Shown here one piece after another: positions 42,259-51,732 of a stretch of DNA of 58,294 bases (positions are counted from its first letter, which is position 1; every line of letters begins with the position of its first letter). Below the pieces are notes generated by a model. It saw only the letters and a list, made by a program, of their open reading frames with translations, did no database searches and had not been told where the DNA came from. The stretch is from contig CAMYCE010000004.1 in assembly GCA_947254205.1 (NCBI GenBank), positions 1 through 58,294 of the forward strand, in the 5' to 3' direction. The position numbers and the translations under genes were made by a program. This DNA comes from an uncultured Prevotellaceae bacterium (GTDB taxonomy: Bacteria; Bacteroidota; Bacteroidia; Bacteroidales; Muribaculaceae).

Positions 42259-44271
42259 ATGAAAATCTCCTTTTCCACAAAATTGATTTCGGTGACGATG
42301 CTACTCATCATGATTTCGGTACAAGCAAGCACATTGCCAACGCAAGCCACGCTCATGTTGCCACAACTCACTGCAAGCACAACAATGAGTGAAGAAACAG
42401 CCTATCAACTCACCCATAATCTTACACTCACCGAGAGCAAACAACTGCCACAAGGCGCATCTCTATACATCTTGCCAGGTGCATGTCTCACCCTCAAGCG
42501 AGCAACCTTAACTTGCGCTAAAGGAGCTTCTATCTATGCAATGGGTGGACGCATCGTGCTTGAAAATGGCACACTCAACATGCACAACAACTGCCATTTG
42601 GGCATTGAGGGAAAAGGTATCGAAGGAGTAGGTACTATCATGGGGCAAGAAACAACACTCTCTGCCCCCATCAAGCCCATTTTTGGAAAAGATGTGAAAA
42701 TCACGGGAAAATGGAAAATAGATAGAGCTTTTCCTCAATGGTTTGCCAGTGATAACACTCCCAACTGGGCTCAAGCCATCAACCGCGCCATTGCCATGAA
42801 AGGCTCTGGCGAAGTGTTCTTGCCACGTGGCATCTACACTATGAGCACAACCATTCATGTGCCCTTTGGCATCAAACTCACTGGCGAAGCAGGTCGCCCC
42901 GAACAAGACAAAAGGCTCAACCACGACTGTACCATAATCAAGCCTTCCCAAGGAGAGACTCACTTTGACGGTGGCTACATGATGACTGTGAATGTGAAGC
43001 ACGGTGCAGGTGAAACGATAACACAAGAGCGAGCACAATGGGAAACGGCCTTTCCCATTGCAGGAACCGAAGTGAGCAATCTCTACTTTTTAAACGAAGG
43101 CAGGCGTCACAAAGCCATGCTTGTAGCAGGAGGCATGAAAATCGATCAAAACACCTTCAACGGGTGCTTGCAGGCGGTGGCTTTTATTAATGGAAATTAT
43201 AGCGACATGCGGCGCGTGACCAACAACACTGTCTATGTGCCCGGCAATGTGAACACAGGCAGCAAGCGCGAGCCACTCTATGCCTTCGACATCAAGGGAC
43301 TGGGCGATGCTCTCATCTTTGAGGGCAATGCCGTGCACGATAGCGACAACTACACGCGCGCGCTGCGTGTGACTTCGAGCATGGGAGGCAGCATCAATGC
43401 CAACATCTTGAATGGCGACATTCTCATCAAAAATTGCAAGGGCATCGTGTATTCGGGCAACCACAGCGAAGTGGGCGCACAACTCACCATCAAAGAGTCG
43501 TCGGTGACCATGCACAGCAATTTCTTTGAAAAAGGAACAAGACCCTCGATTGTGATTGAGGGTGGAGAAAATGGTGGCGTGTCGACTGTGGCCATGAATA
43601 GCAGCCAATTTATTTTTATCGATCAATTGCGCTATGCCAACGAAACAGCACAACAAAACCTTGAGCGCATCAATGGCATTAGCGAGGTTGACATTGCTAT
43701 CGATAAGTTCACCAACTTGAACTTGAACAACAGCTATCGCAACGACATTCCGTCGGCCAACAACATTGGCTCGCAATACCTCTTTGGGGTGAACATAGCA
43801 CAGCTCAACAAGAGTCAACTCAAGAGCAATAATAAACTCAATCGCATGAGCCACACCCTTTCGACCCACGGAGCCATTGGCAAGAATTTGCGCCCTTCAA
43901 GCCCAATTGTGTCGATACCAAGAGATTCACGCATCTCACTCTATGGCAAAAACGGAAATGTGAAATGGCTGGGTGAAAATGGCAGTTATGCCTATAGCTA
44001 TGAAATTATTGGCGACGATGGCAGGGTGAGCAAGCAAGGTCAAAACATCACCGACTACAAGACCAATCATGCCAATCAGCACATGGATTTCAACGGCGAT
44101 GGGTTGCTATTCAATATCACTCGCGACGAGACGATCTCGCCCGACACTCCCCTATATGCAAGAATCTACCGCCAAGGCCCCGATGGCCTCAAGTCGATCG
44201 ACTTGCCCATAGCCAGCTCACGCTACTTCTACGACAACGGCATCTCTATCGCAGGCTACAAGTGGCGATAA
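42259..44271 (+). CDS. Secreted right-handed beta-helix (pectate lyase 3-like) protein
   Basis: The 670-residue protein has a signal peptide (MKISFSTKLISVTMLLIMIS, cleavage near residue 23). A pectate-lyase-3-like beginning starts at about residue 155 (FPQWFASDNTPNWAQAINRA, GEVFLPRGIYTMSTTIHVP, GIKLTGEAGRP) and is followed by many solenoid turns to about residue 500. The C-terminal 120 residues look like a separate beta-domain without a T9SS sorting sequence. Such beta-helix proteins in polysaccharide clusters can cut, epimerise or bind the polymer. No catalytic residues can be assigned from sequence alone. It is the last gene of the cluster. Confidence 0.75.
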   Translation: MKISFSTKLISVTMLLIMISVQASTLPTQATLMLPQLTASTTMSEETAYQLTHNLTLTESKQLPQGASLYILPGACLTLKRATLTCAKGASIYAMGGRIVLENGTLNMHNNCHLGIEGKGIEGVGTIMGQETTLSAPIKPIFGKDVKITGKWKIDRAFPQWFASDNTPNWAQAINRAIAMKGSGEVFLPRGIYTMSTTIHVPFGIKLTGEAGRPEQDKRLNHDCTIIKPSQGETHFDGGYMMTVNVKHGAGETITQERAQWETAFPIAGTEVSNLYFLNEGRRHKAMLVAGGMKIDQNTFNGCLQAVAFINGNYSDMRRVTNNTVYVPGNVNTGSKREPLYAFDIKGLGDALIFEGNAVHDSDNYTRALRVTSSMGGSINANILNGDILIKNCKGIVYSGNHSEVGAQLTIKESSVTMHSNFFEKGTRPSIVIEGGENGGVSTVAMNSSQFIFIDQLRYANETAQQNLERINGISEVDIAIDKFTNLNLNNSYRNDIPSANNIGSQYLFGVNIAQLNKSQLKSNNKLNRMSHTLSTHGAIGKNLRPSSPIVSIPRDSRISLYGKNGNVKWLGENGSYAYSYEIIGDDGRVSKQGQNITDYKTNHANQHMDFNGDGLLFNITRDETISPDTPLYARIYRQGPDGLKSIDLPIASSRYFYDNGISIAGYKWR

Positions 44272-44296
44272 GCTTCCCCCCCAAAAAAAACTGTGC

Positions 44297-44324
44297 GTAT
44301 AGCCGATGCATGTATCGGCTATAC
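44297..44324. terminator. Perfect 11-bp hairpin after the beta-helix gene
   Basis: GTATAGCCGAT (44297-44307) pairs with ATCGGCTATAC (44314-44324) around GCATGT. It lies 26 bases after the stop codon and marks the end of the polysaccharide cluster. No strong T run follows. Confidence 0.5.
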
Positions 44325-44340
44325 ATCACTAATATACAAC

Positions 44341-44530
44341 TAATTACCAAATCGATCATTAGAAAAGGGAAGTCTCGTGGTCAGACCTATAATATCTTGA
44401 TTTCAAAATATTTAAATCTTCAATTTTCTAATGGCGGTCATTAGAAATTCACTGTTGCAATAGTCTAATTTTCAATTCCTTACAAGGTCAACCACGAAAT
44501 ATTTAATTCTAATGCCCGATTTGGGTTAAA
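44341..44530. repeat. Divergent 190-bp palindromic element, copy 3
   Basis: The ends TACCAAATCGATCATTAGAA (left) and TTCTAATGCCCGATTTGGG (right) form terminal inverted repeats of the same family as those at 8051-8239 and 51733-51924. The length is also the same (190 bp). The interior is unrelated in sequence but again has a central hairpin, TTTCTAATG-GCGGT-CATTAGAAA (about 44430-44452), which repeats the terminal CATTAG word. It ends about nine bases from the ychF stop codon. Confidence 0.75.
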
Positions 44531-44539
44531 ACGAAAATA

Positions 44540-45640
44540 CTATACGTTGAAGCGGAACACCACGATGTCGCCGTCTTGCATCACATATTCCTTGCCTTCA
44601 ACGTGCATTTTGCCAGCCTCTTTCACGGCAGCCTCGCTACCCAGAGCCACATAGTCGTCATATTTGATAATCTCGGCTCTGATGAAGCCACGCTCAAAGT
44701 CGGTGTGAATCACACCTGCACACTGCGGAGCTTTAAAGCCCTTGTGATAGGTCCATGCACGCACCTCCTTGGGGCCGGCAGTGAGGAAGGTTTCGAGATT
44801 GAGCAAGGCATAGGCACTCTTGATGAGACGATTCACGCCACTCTCTTCCAAGCCAATTTCTTGCAAAAACATTTGACGCTCTTCATAGGTTTCGAGCTCG
44901 GCAATCTCGCTCTCGGTTTGTGCGGCAATCACCAGCACCTGTGCATTTTCATCTTTCACGGCCTCTTTCACTGCCTTCACATAGCCGTTGCCCTCGCTGG
45001 CACTCGTGTCATCAACGTTGCACACATAGAGCACCGGCTTGTTGGTGAGCAAAAACAGGTCGTGAGCCACCTTTTCTTCCTCTTTGGAGTTCAACTCCAC
45101 CACACGCGCGCTCTTGCCCTGCGACAACACTTCGCGGTATCGATTCATCACGTCGTAGTGCAACTTGGCTTCACGGTCGCCTGCCTGAGCTTGTTTTTGC
45201 ACACGGCCAATGCGTCCCTCAATAGTCTCGAGGTCGCGCAACTGCAACTCGGTGTCAATCACCTCCTTGTCGCGCACAGGGTCGACACTGCCGTCAACGT
45301 GGGTCACATTGTCATCGTCAAAGCAACGCAACACATGAATAATGGCATCGGTTTCCCTGATGTTGGCCAAGAACTTGTTGCCCAGTCCCTCACCCTTGCT
45401 CGCACCTTTCACAAGGCCTGCAATATCCACAATTTCAACAGTGGTGGGCACAATGCGCTCGGGGTTCACAAGCTCGGCGAGCTTGTTGAGGCGCTCATCG
45501 GGCACGGTAATCACCCCCACATTGGGTTCGATGGTGCAAAACGGAAAGTTGGCCGACTGCGCCTTAGCATTCGACAGACAGTTAAACAAGGTTGACTTGC
45601 CCACATTGGGCAGTCCCACAATTCCACATTGAAGAGCCAT
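44540..45640 (-). CDS. ychF: Redox-regulated ATPase YchF (Obg-like)
   Basis: The 366-residue protein is a translation-associated Obg-family ATPase. It has the P-loop GLPNVGKSTLFNCLS, the switch region FPFCTIEPNVGVITVPD, DIAGLVKGASKGEGLGNKFL, the coiled-coil insert (about 125-195) and a C-terminal TGS domain (EVRAWTYHKGFKAPQCAGVI, MQDGDIVVFRFNV). The start at 45640 (MALQCGIVG) matches the family; the frame continues to 45676, but a TAACTTTG promoter element covers 45674-45681. It is flanked by the 190-bp element on the 3' side. Confidence 0.97.
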   Translation of the reverse strand: MALQCGIVGLPNVGKSTLFNCLSNAKAQSANFPFCTIEPNVGVITVPDERLNKLAELVNPERIVPTTVEIVDIAGLVKGASKGEGLGNKFLANIRETDAIIHVLRCFDDDNVTHVDGSVDPVRDKEVIDTELQLRDLETIEGRIGRVQKQAQAGDREAKLHYDVMNRYREVLSQGKSARVVELNSKEEEKVAHDLFLLTNKPVLYVCNVDDTSASEGNGYVKAVKEAVKDENAQVLVIAAQTESEIAELETYEERQMFLQEIGLEESGVNRLIKSAYALLNLETFLTAGPKEVRAWTYHKGFKAPQCAGVIHTDFERGFIRAEIIKYDDYVALGSEAAVKEAGKMHVEGKEYVMQDGDIVVFRFNV

Positions 45641-45673
45641 ATCGTGTTTCTTTTTTTTAATTTTTATAGGGCA

Positions 45674-45681
45674 CAAAGTTA
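45674..45681 (-). promoter_or_regulatory. -7 element of ychF
   Basis: On the minus strand this reads TAACTTTG, 33 bases upstream of the ATG at 45640. Confidence 0.6.
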
Positions 45682-45849
45682 CTCAAAATCAACCGCCCTA
45701 CCAAACAAAAAGCCACACTCACGCTTCGGCAATATAGCCCCCAAGCTCTCTCCACTATAGCAGTAGTGAGAATTTCGTTTCTAAGAGTGAGGAAAAGAGA
45801 GGATTGCAAGTTTTAGGGCAAAAAGAAGGGTTATTCTATTTTTTATCTT

Positions 45850-45857
45850 TAATTTTG
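45850..45857 (+). promoter_or_regulatory. -7 element for the GtrB-like gene
   Basis: TAATTTTG lies 24 bases upstream of the ATG at 45882. The three-gene run 45882-51732 has no other obvious promoter, so it may drive all of it. Confidence 0.5.
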
Positions 45858-45881
45858 TAAATTATATAGATTTTGGTTGAA

Positions 45882-46841
45882 ATGAATGACGCAAAACCCA
45901 TCTTGGCAATCGTTTCTCCTTGCTACAACGAGGAAGAAGTGCTCACATCAACTACCCAACAGCTCACCCAGTTGCTCGACAGCATGGTGCAAGGTGGCAC
46001 GATCTCGCCACAAAGCCGCATTGTGTATGTCGACGATGGGTCGAAAGATCGCACTTGGCAGCTCATCGACAGTTTTGCCAAGGCCCATGGCAATGTGTGT
46101 GGCGTGAAGCTTGCCGGCAACTCCGGCCACCAAAATGCCCTTGTGGCAGGACTTGAGGCCTCGCTCGACTTTGCCGACGTGCTGGTGTCGATTGATGCCG
46201 ACTTGCAAGACGACATCAAGGTGATTGCCCACATGGTGGAGAGCTACAGCGTGAAGGGTTGCGACATCGTGTATGGAGTGCGTCGCGAGCGCAAAACCGA
46301 CACTTGGTTTAAGCGCACCACTGCACAAGGTTTCTACAAGTTGATGCACCACTTGGGAGTGAAATCGGTTTACAACCATGCCGACTTCAGGCTCATGAGC
46401 AACCGTGCCGTGAGGCAACTGCTCAACTATGGCGAGCGCAACCTGTTTTTGCGTGGCATTGTGCCCCTCATTGGCTACAAGACCGACCAAGTGTTCTACG
46501 ACCGCATTGAGCGACAGGCCGGCGAGAGCAAATATCCGCTGAGCAAGATGCTCAACTTTGCCATCGATGGCATCACCTCGTTCAGCATTCGCCCCGTGAG
46601 GTTGGTTTTCACCATGGGTGTAGTGTTCATGTTGATTGCGCTGGTGATGCTGGTGTATGTGCTCTACTCCTACTTTAGTGGTCATGCCGTGACGGGGTGG
46701 TCGTCGATGATACTCTCGGTGTGGTTTGTGGGCGGTTGCGTGCTCATTGGGTTGGGCATCGTGGGCGAATACATTGGCAAAATCTACATCGAGGTGAAAC
46801 AACGTCCTCGCTACAATGTTGAAACTAAAATCATCAAATAA
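45882..46841 (+). CDS. Polyprenyl-phosphate glycosyltransferase (GtrB/dolichol-P-mannose synthase-like)
   Basis: The 319-residue protein has a GT2 domain of the DPM1/GtrB type (LAIVSPCYNEEEVLTSTTQQ, IVYVDDGSKDRTW, LVSIDADLQDDIKVI, and YGVRRERKTDTWFKR) followed by two membrane helices (LVFTMGVVFMLIALVMLVYV and WFVGGCVLIGLGIVGEYIGK). It would load a sugar onto undecaprenyl phosphate. The next gene, 17 bases downstream, encodes a GT-C transferase that could use the lipid-linked sugar in the periplasm. The TTG at 45873 also opens the frame, but the ATG at 45882 is preferred. Confidence 0.92.
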   Translation: MNDAKPILAIVSPCYNEEEVLTSTTQQLTQLLDSMVQGGTISPQSRIVYVDDGSKDRTWQLIDSFAKAHGNVCGVKLAGNSGHQNALVAGLEASLDFADVLVSIDADLQDDIKVIAHMVESYSVKGCDIVYGVRRERKTDTWFKRTTAQGFYKLMHHLGVKSVYNHADFRLMSNRAVRQLLNYGERNLFLRGIVPLIGYKTDQVFYDRIERQAGESKYPLSKMLNFAIDGITSFSIRPVRLVFTMGVVFMLIALVMLVYVLYSYFSGHAVTGWSSMILSVWFVGGCVLIGLGIVGEYIGKIYIEVKQRPRYNVETKIIK

Positions 46842-46858
46842 CACACACACTACTCTGC

Positions 46859-48466
46859 ATGGCTACACACATGACACAAGCAATAAAAAACAACTGGAAA
46901 ATTGCGCTACTGCTCGCCATGTGGGCCATTGTGACCCTATTTTTGGTGTCGCCCGACTCCTACACCCACGACCTCTATCAACGCAACAACTCGGCATGGT
47001 TTTTCATGTGTGGCAAGGCGTGGATGAATGGCATGGTGCCCTATGTCGACTTTAGCGACTCCAAGGGGCCGTTGCTGTGGCTGGTGTATGGCATGGGCTA
47101 TCTATTGAGCCACTACAACTATGTGGGCGTGTTTTGGATTACTTGTGTGCTCTACACAGTGGTGTTTTTCTTTGTCTACAAGCTCGCTTTCCTCTTCCTC
47201 AACAACAAGCGGCAATCGATGCTGTGCACTATTGTGATGACGCTGTTTTTCTTCAATGGTCTTTATCATCGCGAAATCAAGTCGGAAGACATTGCCCAAC
47301 CTTTCATGATGGGTGCCATCTACTTCACCAGCCTTCTGCTCTATGGTGGCGAAGCCAATGGCAAGACCGTGAAACGCAGCATGATGTGGCTGGGGCTGTG
47401 CTTTGGCGCAACCTTTCTCATCAAGTATAACATGGCCTTGATTTCGGTCACATTCATTGTTTATGCCCTCATAGCCTTGCGTCGCGACGGGCACAAGCTG
47501 TTGCCTGCCATGGGGTGGCTCGGTGCCGGCGTGGCTGTGGTGTGGACTCCATTCCTGCTCTACTTTATCATCTCGGGCAACTTGCAAGCCTTTGCCTTTG
47601 AATATTTTGTCAACGTGTTTCACACCGTGAGCAAAGTGGGCACCCAAGGCGACAACTTCATCGACGGGCTATTCACCAAGTTGATAGTGAATGCTGTGCC
47701 CCTCACCGTGCAGAGCATCGCCACACTATCGCCACTGGTGATCATCTACATGAAGCGATTGCGCAGTTTCCCGCTGGTGGCTTTTGTGGTGGCGGCAGTG
47801 ATTAATTGTGGCAACGGAGTGCTCATCTACTATTTCAACAACATCAACGGCCTTGTCACCTTTGGCGTGATTTCGCTCATCATCATGGCGCGCAACCACA
47901 AGCACCACCCATGGCCTCGCTATGCCATGCCCATGGTCATGGGCTTTGTGTTGCTCACAGCCACTCTCATCAATAACGACCGTGGAGGCAACTACTTCAC
48001 CCAAAACGGAACAAGGCGTTCTATTTTCTACTACTATGCCTCGCTCATGACCCAAGTCAAGAACCCCAGCATCGTGTATTACCGGTGCATGCCCAATCCC
48101 GAGTTTGGAGTGGTGAACAACGCTTTGCCCGGTTGCAAATATTGGGCCCTGCAAGCAGGGGCCACCAAGGCCATGTTTGCCGAGCAAGACCGAGCCGTTG
48201 AGAACCGCAAGCCCGACTTTGTGGCAGTGGGCGTGGGTGATAAGAAATCGATCGGCAAGCTCACAGCACTGGGCTATCACAGCCACAAGCACAGCAGTCG
48301 CGACAACATATTTGTGCTCTTCAGCAAGCAACAGCTTGTGGAAGTGCCCGAAGACATTGAGGTGTCAAACCTCGAAGTGCTCAGCAAGGCCCATTTCACC
48401 CGTGAAAGAGCCATGCAGGCACTACCCACACAACAAAAGAAAAAAATGCAACAAATCATAAACTAA
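46859..48466 (+). CDS. GT-C type membrane glycosyltransferase
   Basis: The 535-residue protein has about eleven membrane helices in its first 400 residues. An acidic motif in the first periplasmic loop (SPDSYTHDLYQRNNS and PYVDFSDSKGP, about 35-65) is the usual place of the GT-C catalytic aspartate. A soluble C-terminal part (about 400-535) follows. It resembles the RgtA/ArnT-like class that transfers sugars from polyprenyl-phosphate donors to lipids, glycans or proteins in the periplasm. The GtrB-like gene just upstream is the probable donor maker. The acceptor is unknown. Confidence 0.78.
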   Translation: MATHMTQAIKNNWKIALLLAMWAIVTLFLVSPDSYTHDLYQRNNSAWFFMCGKAWMNGMVPYVDFSDSKGPLLWLVYGMGYLLSHYNYVGVFWITCVLYTVVFFFVYKLAFLFLNNKRQSMLCTIVMTLFFFNGLYHREIKSEDIAQPFMMGAIYFTSLLLYGGEANGKTVKRSMMWLGLCFGATFLIKYNMALISVTFIVYALIALRRDGHKLLPAMGWLGAGVAVVWTPFLLYFIISGNLQAFAFEYFVNVFHTVSKVGTQGDNFIDGLFTKLIVNAVPLTVQSIATLSPLVIIYMKRLRSFPLVAFVVAAVINCGNGVLIYYFNNINGLVTFGVISLIIMARNHKHHPWPRYAMPMVMGFVLLTATLINNDRGGNYFTQNGTRRSIFYYYASLMTQVKNPSIVYYRCMPNPEFGVVNNALPGCKYWALQAGATKAMFAEQDRAVENRKPDFVAVGVGDKKSIGKLTALGYHSHKHSSRDNIFVLFSKQQLVEVPEDIEVSNLEVLSKAHFTRERAMQALPTQQKKKMQQIIN

Positions 48467-48480
48467 TTTCTATTTCAGGC

Positions 48481-51400
48481 ATGAAAAAAACCTTTATCAC
48501 ATGCGCTATCTTAGCAAGCACAGCTCTGGCCACTACTGCCCAGACCACGCCACTATGGTTGCGCTATGCACAAATTTCACCCGATGGCAAAGAAATAGTC
48601 TTTACCTACAAGGGCGACATTTTTAAAGTTCCCGCACAAGGCGGACAAGCCGTTCAACTCACATCGCAAGGTTCCTATGAGAGCAACCCCGTGTGGTCGC
48701 CCGATGGCAACCAAATTGCATTTGCCAGCGACCGCAAAGGCAACTTCGACGTGTATGTGATGTCGAAAAACGGTGGCACAGCCAAGCAACTCACCTTCAA
48801 CTCGGCCAAAGAATTGCCCACAGCATTCAGTGCCGATGGCAAGAGTGTGTTCTTCACTGCCGAGATTCAAGACCCTGCCGCAAGCGTGATGTTCCCCAAA
48901 GGCACATTGCCCGAACTCTACAAAGTGCCCACAGCAGGTGGTGGCACCAGCCAAGTGCTGGGCACTCCTGCCGAAGAACTCGCCGTTGACAAGGGTGGTA
49001 AATTCTTCCTCTACCAAGACAGCAAGGGATATGAAGACCCCTTGCGCAAACATCACACCTCGTCGATCACTCGCGACTTGTGGCGCTATGACATGAAAAC
49101 CGGCAAGCACACCAACCTCACCAACCGTGCCGGCGAAGACCGCACTCCCGTGCTCAGCCCCGACGGACAAACCGTGTATTGCTTGAGCGAGCGCAATGGT
49201 GGCTCGTTTAACGTGTGGAAATTCCCCCTCAACAATCCTGCACAAGCCACACAGGTGAGCAACTTCAAGACCAACCCGGTGCGCTTCCTCTCGATGGCAA
49301 GCAACGGCACCCTGTGCTACACCTATGATGGCGAAATCTACACTCAAAAAGATGGTGGCAAGCCCTCGAAGGTGAACATCTCGCTCTACTACGACGATGG
49401 CGACCCCTTGACCCGCTTGGCATTCTCGCGCGGAGCAACCAGTGCCGAGGTTTCGCCCGACGGCAAGAGCGTGGCCTTTGTGGTGCGTGGCGACGTGTTT
49501 GTGACCTCGGTAGAATACAACACTACCAAGCAGATAAGCAACACCCCCGAAGCCGAGAAAGACGTCACTTGGGGGCCCGATAATCGCACCTTGGTCTACT
49601 CTAGCAGGCGCAACGGAGGCACATGGCAGCTGGTGAAAGCCACTATCGCGCGCAAAGAAGACCCCAACTTTGCCAATGCCACACTCATCAAAGAGGAAAT
49701 GCTCATTCCCTCAAAAACTATCGACCGCACCCAGCCCACCTTCTCGCCCGATGGCAAGAAACTCGCCTTTGTTGAAAACAACGAGCGACTCATGGTGATG
49801 GACGTGAAGAGCAAGAACATCACCACCGTGACCGACGGCACCAAGTGGTTTGGCACCGAAGGGCCATTCAACTACAGCTGGTCGCCCGACAGCAAGTGGT
49901 TTGCACTCGAATTCATTGGCAATGGTCGCGACCCCTATAGCGACATTGGCGTGGTGAGCGTGAATGGTGGCAAAATCACCAACATCACCAACAGTGCCTA
50001 CATCAATGTGCGTCCTCAATGGGTGCTCGATGGTGGCGCTATCATGTTTATCAGCAACCGCTTTGGCATGCGCAGTCAAGCCTCTTGGGGCTCGCAAGAC
50101 GATGTGCTCTTGGCCTTTGTGAACGAGGAAGCCTTCGACCGCTATCGTCTCGACAAAGAAAACTATGCCCTGTTGCAAGATGCCGAGAAAGAAGCCAAAG
50201 ATGCCGCCGACAAAGCTGCAAAAGCCGACAAAGCCAAAAAGAAAGATAAGAAAAAAGGCGATGCCAAGAAGGAAGATAACAAAGACCTCGTGGTTGAACT
50301 CAACAAAATTCAAGACCGCGTGGTGCGCGTGACCCTCAATTCATCGGACCTTGCCTCGGCAGCCATCAGCAAAGATGGTGGTAGCCTCTACTACCTCTCG
50401 AGCGTGGAAGGAAAATATGACTTGTGGAAAATGGACTTGCGCAAGCACAGCACCCAACTGCTCAACAAGATGAATTCGAGCTGGGCAAGCATTCAAACCG
50501 ACAAGGAGGGCAAAGACTTCTTCTTGCTGGGAGGTAGCAGCATGCACAAACTCTCGGGCGACAAGCTCACCCCCATCACCTACAACGCCACCATGAAAAT
50601 GGACTTGGCCAAGGAGCGTGACTACATGTATGAATTTGTGCACACCGAGGTTGCCAACCGCTTCTACAACAAAACCATGCACGGTTGCGACTGGGAAGGC
50701 ACTATCAAAACCTATCGCAAGTTCCTGCCTCACATCAACAACAACTACGACTTTGCCAACTTGTTGAGCGAAGCCCTTGGCGAACTCAACTGCTCGCACT
50801 CGGGCGCACGCTACTATGCTCGCGGTGGTGAGGCTACTGCCAACTTAGGACTTTTCTATGACCCTGCCTACACCGGCAAGGGGCTCAAGGTTGACGAAGT
50901 GCTTGAATATGGTCCATTTGACCGCGCCAAGTCGAAGGTGCGCCGTGGCACTATCATCACCAAAATCAATGGCGAAGAACTCACCCTCGAAAACGATCCC
51001 TCAACACTGCTTGCCGGCCAAGTGGGCAAAAAAGTGCTCGTGACCTGCACACAAGGTGGCAAAACTTGGGACGAGGTTGTCACTCCCATCAGCAATGGCG
51101 AGAACAACGAATACCTCTATCGTCGCTGGGTGAAACGCGAGGCCGCCATGTGCGACAGCCTCTCTAAAGGCCGATTGGGCTATGTGCACCTGCGCCAAAT
51201 GGACGATGGTAGCTATCGTGAGGTGTATGAGAAAGTGCTGGGCAAATACAACAAGAAAGAAGGCATCGTGATCGACACCCGCAACAATGGTGGTGGTCGC
51301 TTGCACGAAGACATTCAAATCTTGTTTAGTGGCGAGAAATACCTCACCCAAGTGGTGCGCGACCGTGAAACTTGCGACATGCCAAGCCGTCGCTGGAACC

Positions 51401-51732
51401 GCCCCACCATCATGCTCATTTGCGAGAACAACTATAGCAACGCCCACGGCACTCCATGGGTGTATAAACGCACCAACATGGGCAAACTCGTGGGTATGCC
51501 CGTTCCCGGCACCATGAGCTCGGTGAACTGGATCACATTGCAAGATCCAAGCCTCGTGTTTGGTATCCCCATCATTGGCTATCGTCTGCCCGATGGCTCT
51601 TACCTCGAAAACAAGCAACTCGAACCCGACATCAAGGTTGCCAACGACCCTGCAACCGTGGTGAAAGGCGAAGACAAGCAACTCAAGGCTGCTGTTGACG
51701 AGATTTTGCGCGAAATCGACAGCAAGAAATAA
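48481..51732 (+). CDS. Large secreted tricorn-like S41 peptidase
   Basis: The 1083-residue protein has a signal peptide (MKKTFITCAILASTALATTA) and two WD40-like beta-propeller regions (about 28-330 and 330-690; ISPDGKEIVFTYKGDIFKVP, VWSPDGNQIAFASDRKG). Between or within them is a lysine-rich charged linker (about 565-605), then a core and a PDZ domain (about 785-860; EVLEYGPFDRAKSKVRRGTI). The S41 catalytic domain has a Ser-His pair in ELNCSHSGARYYA (about 772) and a nucleophile candidate in NNYSNAHGTPW (Ser near 985). It follows the tricorn core protease pattern and is presumably periplasmic. It lies 14 bases after the GT-C gene. Confidence 0.88.
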   Translation: MKKTFITCAILASTALATTAQTTPLWLRYAQISPDGKEIVFTYKGDIFKVPAQGGQAVQLTSQGSYESNPVWSPDGNQIAFASDRKGNFDVYVMSKNGGTAKQLTFNSAKELPTAFSADGKSVFFTAEIQDPAASVMFPKGTLPELYKVPTAGGGTSQVLGTPAEELAVDKGGKFFLYQDSKGYEDPLRKHHTSSITRDLWRYDMKTGKHTNLTNRAGEDRTPVLSPDGQTVYCLSERNGGSFNVWKFPLNNPAQATQVSNFKTNPVRFLSMASNGTLCYTYDGEIYTQKDGGKPSKVNISLYYDDGDPLTRLAFSRGATSAEVSPDGKSVAFVVRGDVFVTSVEYNTTKQISNTPEAEKDVTWGPDNRTLVYSSRRNGGTWQLVKATIARKEDPNFANATLIKEEMLIPSKTIDRTQPTFSPDGKKLAFVENNERLMVMDVKSKNITTVTDGTKWFGTEGPFNYSWSPDSKWFALEFIGNGRDPYSDIGVVSVNGGKITNITNSAYINVRPQWVLDGGAIMFISNRFGMRSQASWGSQDDVLLAFVNEEAFDRYRLDKENYALLQDAEKEAKDAADKAAKADKAKKKDKKKGDAKKEDNKDLVVELNKIQDRVVRVTLNSSDLASAAISKDGGSLYYLSSVEGKYDLWKMDLRKHSTQLLNKMNSSWASIQTDKEGKDFFLLGGSSMHKLSGDKLTPITYNATMKMDLAKERDYMYEFVHTEVANRFYNKTMHGCDWEGTIKTYRKFLPHINNNYDFANLLSEALGELNCSHSGARYYARGGEATANLGLFYDPAYTGKGLKVDEVLEYGPFDRAKSKVRRGTIITKINGEELTLENDPSTLLAGQVGKKVLVTCTQGGKTWDEVVTPISNGENNEYLYRRWVKREAAMCDSLSKGRLGYVHLRQMDDGSYREVYEKVLGKYNKKEGIVIDTRNNGGGRLHEDIQILFSGEKYLTQVVRDRETCDMPSRRWNRPTIMLICENNYSNAHGTPWVYKRTNMGKLVGMPVPGTMSSVNWITLQDPSLVFGIPIIGYRLPDGSYLENKQLEPDIKVANDPATVVKGEDKQLKAAVDEILREIDSKK

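Noticed and set aside
44262..44444. 60-codon frame after the beta-helix gene
   Set aside because: It runs through a hairpin and the repeat element and has no protein-like features.
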